NCBI RefSeq assembly: GCF_030811555.1
Contig: NZ_JAUSQZ010000001.1
Coordinates: 434,001-498,000, forward strand
Direction of reading: 5' to 3'
Length of the DNA: 64,000 nt
From: Kineosporia succinea
GTDB lineage: Bacteria; Actinomycetota; Actinomycetes; Actinomycetales; Kineosporiaceae
Part shown: positions 1 through 7,600 of the stretch, piece by piece
Position numbering within the stretch: the first letter of the stretch is position 1
Layout of the letters: each line of letters opens with the position of its first letter
Program-made: the position numbers and the translations under genes
Notes under the pieces: model-generated
Databases searched by the model: none
What the model saw: the letters and a program-made list of their open reading frames with translations, nothing else
What the model was told of the DNA's origin: nothing

Positions 1-417
1 GAGCGCACCGGAACGCACCAGCATGTCGGCGATCTCCAGCGCCTGCTCACCGGTGTCGGGCTGCGACACCAGCAGGGCGTCGGTGTCGACACCGAGCTTC
101 TTCGCGTACTCCGGGTCGAGCGCGTGCTCGGCGTCGATGAAGGCGGCGATACCGCCGGCTCGCTGGGCGCTGGCCACGGCGTGCAGGGCGACGGTCGTCT
201 TACCGGAGGACTCCGGGCCGTAGATCTCGACGACACGGCCACGCGGAAGACCGCCGATGCCGAGCGCGATGTCGAGCGCGATGGAGCCCGTCGGGATGAT
301 CTCGATCGGCGGACGGGTGTCGTCGCCGAGACGCATGACGGAACCCTTGCCGAACTGCCGGTCGATCTGGGCAAGAGCGGCGTCGAGAGCCTTTTCACGG
401 TCCGCGGGAGCGGGCAT
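1..417 (-). CDS. recA: RecA recombinase, N-terminal part (cut by window edge)
   Basis: RecA forms the nucleoprotein filament for homologous recombination and triggers LexA self-cleavage. Translating from the ATG at 417 gives 139 residues that open [15 protein letters not shown] and stay open to the window edge. The Walker A motif GPESSGKT is at residues 67-74 and is followed by the typical [18 protein letters not shown] stretch. The C-terminal two thirds lie outside the window. A ribosome site GAGGT sits 8 nt before the ATG. An SOS palindrome lies about 190 bp upstream. In most actinobacteria DUF3046 lies directly upstream of recA; here an ankyrin gene and an ABC exporter come between. Identification is very secure. 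Confidence 0.98.
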   Translation of the reverse strand, partial: MPAPADREKALDAALAQIDRQFGKGSVMRLGDDTRPPIEIIPTGSIALDIALGIGGLPRGRVVEIYGPESSGKTTVALHAVASAQRAGGIAAFIDAEHALDPEYAKKLGVDTDALLVSQPDTGEQALEIADMLVRSGAL

Positions 418-927
418 GTGTGTTCACCTCACAGTCGGCCGGCATCGCGGGATCGCGGGCGCCGGGTTCTTCGTCGATGGAAACGCTAGACGTGACCACC
501 GACAGTCTTGGCCGAGTCTCTTCGCCCTGTGGAAAACAGGGCACTCGATGCGCCGGTGGAAAACACGATCGCCGTTGACCACGACCACCGGAACGCGAGG
601 ACTCTATCCGAACACGTGTTCGGACGGGAGCCGGACACGCCGGGGATCCGAACCGTCACGCCAGGGGCGCAAATCAGCGAAAACGCCCACATTGCATTCG
701 CTGTCCACGATTTCGTGAACCTAGATTTTTAACTCTCTGCAACTGCAGCCCAACACGTTGCGTGATCACAGACAGGAGCCACGAAAGCTCCCAAAGTCAT
801 GTCACTCTCGCCCCGTAGTTCACTGTTGACACTGCATCATCACTGGCCAGGGCCTTGATGACAAAATCTGGAACACACCGTGACACACGCTCTTATGGGG
901 TGGCGGTCAGCGTTACTTAGAGGCACA
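418..927. other. Divergent intergenic region between recA and the ankyrin gene
   Basis: I see no convincing gene here. Besides the SOS palindrome, it carries a 10-base direct repeat GTGGAAAACA at 529-538 and 556-565. The first copy lies within a small hairpin (CCTGT, loop GGAAA, ACAGG, 526-540). The right part (about 720-900) is less GC-rich than its surroundings and probably carries the promoter of the ankyrin gene. Short ORFs predicted here lack codon bias. Confidence 0.6.
607..624. promoter_or_regulatory. LexA-type SOS box in the recA promoter
   Basis: The 18 bases TCCGAACACGTGTTCGGA form a perfect palindrome containing CGAACACGTGTTCG. This fits the Gram-positive/actinobacterial SOS consensus CGAACRNRYGTTCG at every position. 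Read toward recA it is followed at once by GATAGAGT, which could supply a -10 hexamer (TAGAGT), so bound LexA would cover the promoter. The implied leader is about 180 nt long. The match is seen directly; LexA binding is inferred from the family. Confidence 0.85.
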
Positions 928-1392
928 ATGCCGGACATGATCGATGCTCTCCGCGAAACTGACGAGTTCGGGCGTACCGCGCTCCACTACGCCGCCGCCG
1001 ACGGTGACGTCGCCGAGGTCGCACGTCTCCTGGCCGAGGGCGCCGACCCGGGCCAGCCCGACGCGGTGCGCTTCACGCCGCTGCACTTCGCCGCCCAGGA
1101 GCAGCACCCCGAGGTGGTCGCCGTGCTGATCGCCGCCGGTGCGCAGACCACCGCCACCGACCGCTGGGGCAACACCCCGCTGTGGCGCGCCGTCTTCACC
1201 GCGCACGGCCAGCGGGCCGCCGCCGAGGCGCTCATGGCCCACGGCGCCGACCCGGACGCCGCGAACTCCACCGGCATCAGCCCGCGCCGTCTGGCCGAGC
1301 GCATGGGGCTCGGCAACCTGACCGGAGACCAGGCCGACCGCACCTCCGCGGCGACCACCGCGTCCATTGCTCTGCCCCGCCAGCGCGACTGA
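928..1392 (+). CDS. Ankyrin-repeat protein
   Basis: This 155-residue soluble protein is made almost entirely of about four ankyrin repeats. Recognisable cores are GRTALHYAAADGD, FTPLHFAAQEQHPE, GNTPLWRAVFTAHG and a final GISPRRLAERMG. Ankyrin repeats mediate protein-protein contacts; no catalytic domain or signal peptide is visible, so the partner is unknown. I place the start at ATG 928 because AGAGG lies just before it. The in-frame GTG at 880 has no ribosome site, and ATG 937 is also possible. It is divergent from recA, and nothing indicates whether it joins the SOS response. Confidence 0.85.
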   Translation: MPDMIDALRETDEFGRTALHYAAADGDVAEVARLLAEGADPGQPDAVRFTPLHFAAQEQHPEVVAVLIAAGAQTTATDRWGNTPLWRAVFTAHGQRAAAEALMAHGADPDAANSTGISPRRLAERMGLGNLTGDQADRTSAATTASIALPRQRD

Positions 1393-1431
1393 GCCCTGAG
1401 CCAGAGCCGCGGCAGCGCCCCCTCGGGCCGG

Positions 1432-2229
1432 TCAGGACAGCAGCAACCGCTCCAGCCGACGGCCGGCCAGCAGCAGACCGGCCGCGCCCAGCGCCAGCAG
1501 GTAGAGCACGTGCACGATCAGTGAGGCGTCCGCCGTGCCCAGTACCAGGGCACGCTCCAGCTCGACCCCGTGATACAGCGGGGTGAGCTGAACGAGCACG
1601 CCGAACGCCGCCGGGTAGGTGGAGAGCGGGTAGAACGTGGTGGACAGCAGGAGCAGCGGGAACACCACGAGATTCACCAGGTCGAAGTCCTGCCACGACC
1701 GCATGAACGTCGTCGCCGCCATACCGGCTCCGGCGAAGGCCAGCCCGATCAGCGTGGCGGCCGGCACCGCCAGCACCGCCCACCACGACCTCACATAGCC
1801 CGCCACGAGCAGCACCAGCAGGAACGCCGTGGCGTAGCCCGCCCCGCGCAGCAGAGCCCAGGCGATCTCGCCCGCGGCCACCGCGCGAGGCCGCAGTGGC
1901 GTGGCCAGCATGCCGTCGTAGACGCGGGCGTACTTGAGCTTCCAGAACACGTTGAACGTCGAGTCCGCCACCGCGCCGTTCATGGCCGAGGCCGCCAGCA
2001 GCGCCGGGGCGACGAACTCCGCGTAGCTCACCCGGGAGCCGCCGTAGGTCACCCCGCCCACCACCGCGCCGATCCCGACGCCGATCGACAGCAGGTAGAA
2101 CACCGGCTCGAAGATGCCGGACAGCACCACCGCGTACCCGTGCCGCGCCGCGCGTCCGTTGCGGGCGACCACGGCCCCGGCCCCGCGGAACTCCCCCAGC
2201 GCGGCGGCGACCCGATAGGTCACGCTCAC
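1432..2229 (-). CDS. ABC-2 type transporter permease (second subunit)
   Basis: The protein has 265 residues and about six hydrophobic spans, starting near FEPVFYLLSIGVGIGAVVGG, and belongs to the ABC-2 (DrrB/NodJ-like) exporter permeases. The stretch YAEFVAPALLAASAMNGA is typical of this family. The start is GTG 2229, giving a GTGA overlap with the preceding permease stop, so translation is probably coupled. Together with the paralogous permease upstream and the ATPase it would form an export complex in the cytoplasmic membrane. The substrate cannot be told from sequence; relatives export drugs, polyketides or glycans. It is the last gene of the operon beginning at DUF3046. Confidence 0.9.
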   Translation of the reverse strand: MSVTYRVAAALGEFRGAGAVVARNGRAARHGYAVVLSGIFEPVFYLLSIGVGIGAVVGGVTYGGSRVSYAEFVAPALLAASAMNGAVADSTFNVFWKLKYARVYDGMLATPLRPRAVAAGEIAWALLRGAGYATAFLLVLLVAGYVRSWWAVLAVPAATLIGLAFAGAGMAATTFMRSWQDFDLVNLVVFPLLLLSTTFYPLSTYPAAFGVLVQLTPLYHGVELERALVLGTADASLIVHVLYLLALGAAGLLLAGRRLERLLLS

Positions 2230-3023
2230 GCGTGCAGCACCTTGCGGTAACTGCGCACGGCGAGCACGTACCCGCCTACCACCCAGGCGACCAGGTAGGC
2301 GACGTGCCCCAGGGGAGCCAGCACCGGCGCGTCCCCCGTCGCGATGTCCCGGCACAACTGCGTGCCGTGCCACAGCGGGGTGAGCCAGGCCAGGAACTCG
2401 ACCACCGCGGGGAGCTGGCTCACCGGGAAGAACGTGCCCGCGAAGAGGTAGAGCGGCACCATCACGAAGCGGATGAGCATGGGAAAGGCCGCGTCCGAGT
2501 CCCGAGTGATCGAGAAGGCGAGCAGCGGCGTCACGTGGGCCAGGCCGGTGAGCACCGCGATCGGCACGGCGAGCGCGACCCAGGGCGATGCGAAGGCACC
2601 GAACAGGGCTCCGACCACGGTGAAGGCGACGGCCCCGAGACTCAGCCGGAACAGGATGAACAGGAGCTGGCCGGAGACGATGTCGGGGACGGTCAGGGGT
2701 GAGCCGGCCTGGGCGAAGTAGTGGCCGTTCATCTTCTTGCTGGACAGGATCGGCCAGGTCGACTCCGAGAACGCGCTCTGCATCGCGGAGGCGGCGAGGA
2801 TGCCGGGCGCCACGAACTCCAGGTAGGGCACTCCCCCGATGCCCTGGCCCTCGGCGTCGACCAGGCTCCCCAGCCCGAGGCCGAAGGCGCCCAGGAACAG
2901 CACCGGCATGACGAACGCGGTGACCGCGCTGGAACGCCAGGTGCGGCGGTAGGCGCGCAGCCAGTACTCGAAAGCGGCCAGGGAACGGGCGGGGTCACCG
3001 AGCTCGACGGTGGGTGTGCTCAT
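2226..3023 (-). CDS. ABC-2 type transporter permease (first subunit)
   Basis: A 265-residue membrane protein paralogous to the next gene downstream, sharing the motif YLEFVAPGILAASAMQSA. Six hydrophobic segments are evident after a short cytoplasmic N-terminus. It starts at ATG 3023 with AGAGGA five bases before. The ATPase stop is 10 bp upstream, and the downstream permease overlaps its stop codon by 4 bp, so the three genes are one transcription unit. Two different half-permeases with one ATPase suggest a heterodimeric exporter. Substrate unknown. Confidence 0.92.
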   Translation of the reverse strand: MSTPTVELGDPARSLAAFEYWLRAYRRTWRSSAVTAFVMPVLFLGAFGLGLGSLVDAEGQGIGGVPYLEFVAPGILAASAMQSAFSESTWPILSSKKMNGHYFAQAGSPLTVPDIVSGQLLFILFRLSLGAVAFTVVGALFGAFASPWVALAVPIAVLTGLAHVTPLLAFSITRDSDAAFPMLIRFVMVPLYLFAGTFFPVSQLPAVVEFLAWLTPLWHGTQLCRDIATGDAPVLAPLGHVAYLVAWVVGGYVLAVRSYRKVLHA

Positions 3024-3033
3024 CGTCGTCCTC

Positions 3034-4284
3034 TCAGTCGACCAGGGTGCGGCCGGTCAGGCGCAGGAAGACGTCTTCCAGCGAGCTGCGGCGCACCAGG
3101 ACGGACATCGGGCGGTCGTCGGACTCCTCGACCACGCGCGAGACCGTGTCACCGTCCTGCGTGTAGATCAGCAGGCGGTCGGGCAGCACCTCGACGCGTT
3201 CGGCCAGGTCACCGAGGTCCAGCCGGTCGCGGTGCGGTTCGAGCTCGAGGTCGGGGTAGCGCAGCTCGACCACCTCACGGCTCGAATAGCGCTCGATCAG
3301 CTGCCGGGGCGAGCCCTCGGCCACGATCTTGCCGTGGTCCATCACCACCAGGCGGTCGCAGAGCTGCTCCGCCTCGTCCATGTAGTGCGTGGTCAGCACC
3401 AGGGTGACGCCCTGCTGCTTGAGCCGGTAGAGCCGGTCCCAGAGCACGTGCCGGGCCTGCGGGTCGAGGCCCGTGGTGGGCTCGTCGAGCAGCAGGATGC
3501 CGGGGGCGTTGATGAGGGCGCGGGCGATCGTCAGGCGCCGTTTCATCCCGCCCGAGAGCGGTTCCACCGGGCTGTCGGCGCGGTCGCTGAGCTGGGCGAA
3601 CCGCAGCAGCTCGTCGGCGCGGTGGGCGACCTCGGAGCGGGACAGGCCGAAGTAGCGGCCGTAGACCAGCAGGTTCTCGCGGACGGTGAGTTCCTCGTCG
3701 AGCAGGTCTTTCTGTGGCACCACGCCGAGCCGGCCGCGGATGGCCGGGCCGTCGGTGGCCGGGTCGAGTCCGAACAGGCTCAGACTGCCGTCGGTGAGCG
3801 GGGAGACGCAGCCGATCATGCGCATCGTCGAGGACTTGCCGGCACCGTTCGGGCCCAGGAAACCGAAGGCCTCCCCGCGGCGCACGTCGAGGTCGATGCC
3901 GTCGACGGCGACGAAGTCGCCGAAGTGCTTGGTCAGGCCGCGGGCGCTGATCAGGATGTCGGGTTCCGGTTCCGGCTCGGGTTCGGGTCCCGGCTTCGGT
4001 TCTGGCTTGGTTTCGGGCTTTTGGACGCGTCGGGGCGCGGTCTCGGTGTCGGTCACCGACGCGGGTGGGGCCTTGTCGGGCCCGGGCACCACGTCGTGGC
4101 GGCCGGTGCCGGCCGGGAGACCCGCGTGCCGGAGCACGTCGTCGAAGTCCTGGCTGTTCTCGTTCGCACCTCGGTCGGCGTCCTGCACGATCCTGAGGTC
4201 GTCCTGCTCGTCCGGTGGCCGGGTCGTTCCCGTCCCGGTCGTCCGTGAACCGGTCGTGGGCCCCTCCCCTGCCATGCCTGTCAT
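3034..4284 (-). CDS. ABC exporter ATPase (DrrA-like) with a long acidic/proline-rich N-terminal extension
   Basis: The nucleotide-binding domain spans roughly residues 109-340. Walker A GPNGAGKS is at 144-151, signature LSGGMKRR near 243, and Walker B LLLDEPTTGLD near 264. A C-terminal accessory domain follows, as in daunorubicin-type (DrrA) ATPases. Before it lies a disordered tail of about 108 residues rich in Thr, Pro and Glu that ends in alternating Lys/Pro/Glu (KPEPKPGPEPEPEPEPD). Most relatives lack this tail. The start is ATG 4284, which overlaps the DUF3046 stop as ATGA; an ATG at 4317 would intrude into DUF3046. It powers export through the two permeases downstream. The tail's role is unknown; it may be a tether or regulatory arm. 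Confidence 0.93.
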   Translation of the reverse strand: MTGMAGEGPTTGSRTTGTGTTRPPDEQDDLRIVQDADRGANENSQDFDDVLRHAGLPAGTGRHDVVPGPDKAPPASVTDTETAPRRVQKPETKPEPKPGPEPEPEPEPDILISARGLTKHFGDFVAVDGIDLDVRRGEAFGFLGPNGAGKSSTMRMIGCVSPLTDGSLSLFGLDPATDGPAIRGRLGVVPQKDLLDEELTVRENLLVYGRYFGLSRSEVAHRADELLRFAQLSDRADSPVEPLSGGMKRRLTIARALINAPGILLLDEPTTGLDPQARHVLWDRLYRLKQQGVTLVLTTHYMDEAEQLCDRLVVMDHGKIVAEGSPRQLIERYSSREVVELRYPDLELEPHRDRLDLGDLAERVEVLPDRLLIYTQDGDTVSRVVEESDDRPMSVLVRRSSLEDVFLRLTGRTLVD

Positions 4285-4508
4285 GCCCGGCGCTGCTCCT
4301 TCTCGTCCTTGCCCCATCGTCGTTCCGGGGGCACATCCATCGATTCACACAGGGCGAACCACACCTCGCGGAACGGTTCCCCGGCCTCCATGGCCTGCTC
4401 CGCGGTGCGGTTGCCCAGCCCCAGCAGAACGTGGTCACGCACCAGGACGCGGCCACCCGCCCGCCCGAACTCCTCGTCCACCAGTTCCCAGAACTCACTG
4501 CTGCGCAC
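4281..4508 (-). CDS. DUF3046 family protein
   Basis: A 75-residue protein opening VRSSEFWELVDEEFG and carrying LVRDHVLLGLGNRTAEQAM and the FREVWFALCESMDVP end typical of DUF3046, a small actinobacterial family of unknown function normally found just upstream of recA. The start is GTG 4508, the position where family similarity begins; there is no strong ribosome site. The last codons overlap the ABC ATPase start by 4 bp, so it now heads the exporter operon rather than sitting next to recA. It is divergent from lhr across 144 bp. Confidence 0.9.
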   Translation of the reverse strand: MRSSEFWELVDEEFGRAGGRVLVRDHVLLGLGNRTAEQAMEAGEPFREVWFALCESMDVPPERRWGKDEKEQRRA

Positions 4509-4652
4509 CGCACGAGCATGCCACCCGTCCGGCCGCGCGCGCTCGCGGATTGTGGTTCCGGCCCTGCGCGCCGTGATCCGGGCGAGCGGTCTGACCTGGG
4601 CGGACGGCGGCTCGAACCGAAATTGTCGGTGGTCCGTGTGAGGATTTCGGTT

Positions 4653-7600
4653 GTGACGGATCAGGTGCTCGAGAGGTTCTCCCCGGCCACGCGGGCGTGG
4701 TTCACCGGGGCCTTCGCGGCGCCCACGGCAGCCCAGGCCGGAGCCTGGAACGCGGTGAGCGCCGGGCGCCACGCCCTGGTCGTCGCCCCCACCGGCTCGG
4801 GCAAGACGCTGTCGGCCTTCCTCTGGGCGCTCGACCGGCTGACCTCCACACCTCCGCCCGAAGACCCCAAGCGCCGCTGCCGGGTGCTCTACATCTCGCC
4901 GCTGAAGGCGCTCGCGGTCGACGTGGAGCGCAACCTGCGCTCACCGCTGGCCGGCATCCGCCAGGCCGCCGGGCGGCTCGGCCTGCCGCTGCCCGAGGTC
5001 AAGGTGGCGCTGCGCTCGGGCGACACCCCGGCCGACGAGCGCCGGTCCATCTCCCGCACCCCGCCCGACGTGCTGATCACCACGCCCGAGTCGCTGTTCC
5101 TCATGCTCACCTCGCAGGCGCGCGAGGTGCTCGCCGGCGTCGAGACCGTCATCATCGACGAGGTGCACGCCGTCGCCGGGTCGAAACGGGGTGCTCACCT
5201 GGCCCTTTCACTGGAGCGGCTCGACGCGTTGCTCGACCGGCCCGCCCAGCGGGTCGGGCTCAGCGCCACGGTGCGCCCGATCGAGGAGATCGCCCGGTGG
5301 CTCGGCGGGCGCAACCCGGTCGAGGTGGTGCAGCCCGCGTCCACCAAGCAGTGGGACCTGCGGGTGATCGTGCCGGTGCCCGACATGGCCGAGCTCGACA
5401 ACGGGATGCCGGGGGCGACGCCCGAACCGGACGGCGACCTCACCGGCGCCGCGGCCGGCGCGGCCCGGCGCCCGTCGATCTGGCCGCACGTCGAGGAGCG
5501 CATCGTCGACCTGATCGCCGAGCACCGCTCCACGCTGGTGTTCGCGAACTCGCGGCGGCTGGCCGAGCGGCTCACGGCACGGCTCAACGAGATCTGGGCC
5601 GAACGGCTCGCGCTCGAGGAGCTGCCCGATCACGGCTCCGTGCAGCCGGCCGAGATCATGGCGCAGTCCGGTGCCTCCGCCGGGGCCGCGCCGGTGCTGG
5701 CCCGGGCGCACCACGGGTCGGTCAGCAAGGAGCAGCGGGCCATCATCGAGGGTGAGCTCAAGGCCGGGCGCCTTCCCGCCGTGGTCGCCACCTCCAGCCT
5801 GGAGCTGGGCATCGACATGGGCGCGGTCGACCTGGTGGTACAGGTCGAGTCGCCGCCCAGCGTGGCCAGCGGTCTGCAGCGGGTGGGCCGCGCCGGTCAC
5901 CAGGTGGGCGCGGTGTCGCAGGGGGCGCTGTTCCCGAAGTACCGCGGAGACCTGGTACAGACGGCCGTCGTGGTGGAGCGCATGCGTGAGGGCTCGATCG
6001 AGCAGCTCTCGGTGCCCGCCAGCCCGCTCGACGTGTTGGCCCAGCAGATCGTGGCGATGGTCGCGATGGACGAGTGGCCGGTCGCCGAACTCGAAGAGCT
6101 GGTGCGGCGGTGCGCGCCGTTCGCGTCACTCACCCGGGGTGTGCTGGAGTCGGTGCTCGACATGCTGGCCGGGCGGTACCCGAGCGACGAGTTCGCCGAG
6201 CTGAGGCCGCGTCTCGTCTGGGACCGGCACGGCGACGTGCTCACCGCCCGGCCGGGTGCGCAGCGCCTCGCGGTCACCAGCGGCGGCACCATTCCCGACC
6301 GGGGGCTGTTCGGGGTGTTCCTGGCCGGTGGTGACGAGGCGCGCAAGGGAGCCGGGCGCCGGGTGGGTGAGCTCGACGAGGAGATGGTCTACGAGTCACG
6401 GGTGGGCGACGTCTTCACCCTCGGCTCCTCGGCCTGGCGCATCGAAGACATCACGCACGACCGGGTTCTCGTCACGCCCGCTCCCGGCCAGCCCGGGCGG
6501 CTGCCGTTCTGGAAGGGCGACCAGCAGGGCCGGCCGGCCGAGCTGGGCCGGGCCGTGGGCGCCTTCGTGCGGTCGGTGGGCCGGATGAAGCCCGAGGCCG
6601 CGCGCGAGCGGGTGCTCACGTCCGGGCTCGACGACTGGGCCACCGACAACCTGCTGGCCTACCTCGACGAGCAGAAGCAGGCCACGGGCCACCTCCCCGA
6701 CGACAAGACCATCGTGGTCGAGCGTTTCCGCGACGAGATCGGTGACTGGCGGGTGGTGGTGCACTCGCCGTTCGGCGGTCAGGTGCACTCCCCCTGGGCG
6801 CTCGCGCTGGCCGCGCGGTTCCGCGAGCGTTTCGGGGTCGATGTGCAGGCCGCGCCGGGCGACGACGGCATCGTGCTGAGGCTGCCCGACATCGAGACCG
6901 ACGACGGCTCGGCGCCCGACGTCACCGACCTGATCGTGCTCGACCCGGAAGACGTCGAGGAGATGGTCACCGCCGAGCTCGGGGGCTCGGCGCTGTTCGC
7001 GTCGCGGTTCCGCGAGTGCGCGGCACGGGCACTGCTGCTGCCGCGCCGTCAGCCGGGCAAACGGCAGCCGCTGTGGCAGCAGCGCCAGCGGGCGGCGCAG
7101 CTGCTCGAGGTGGCTTCGCGCTACGGCACGTTCCCGATCGTGCTGGAGACGCTGCGCGAGTGCCTGCAAGACGTGTTCGACGTGCCCGGGCTGGAGACGC
7201 TGATGCGCGACGTGCGCTCGCGGTCGGTGAAGGTGCTCGAGGTGACCACGCAGCAGCCGTCGCCGTTCGCCCGGAGTCTGCTGTTCGGTTACGTGGCGCA
7301 GTTCCTCTACGAGGGTGACTCACCGCTGGCCGAACGGCGGGCGGCCGCGCTCGCGCTCGACCCGGCGCTGCTGGCCGAACTGCTGGGGCGGGGCGAGGGG
7401 GCCTCGCTGCGTGACCTGCTCGACCCGTCGGCACTGCGGCGCACCGAGGAGGAGCTGCAGCGGCTGGCGCCGAACCGGCGGGCCCGCACGCTGGAGCAGG
7501 TGGCCGACCTGGTGCGCATGATCGGGCCGCTGTCGACCGCGGAGGTGGTGGAACGCACGATCGACGCCGAGGCCTGGGCGCTGGTCGAGGCGGCTTCGTC

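Noticed and set aside
880-927. Longer start (GTG 880) for the ankyrin gene
   Set aside because: No ribosome site before it and the extra 16 residues are not ankyrin-like; ATG 928 has AGAGG close by.
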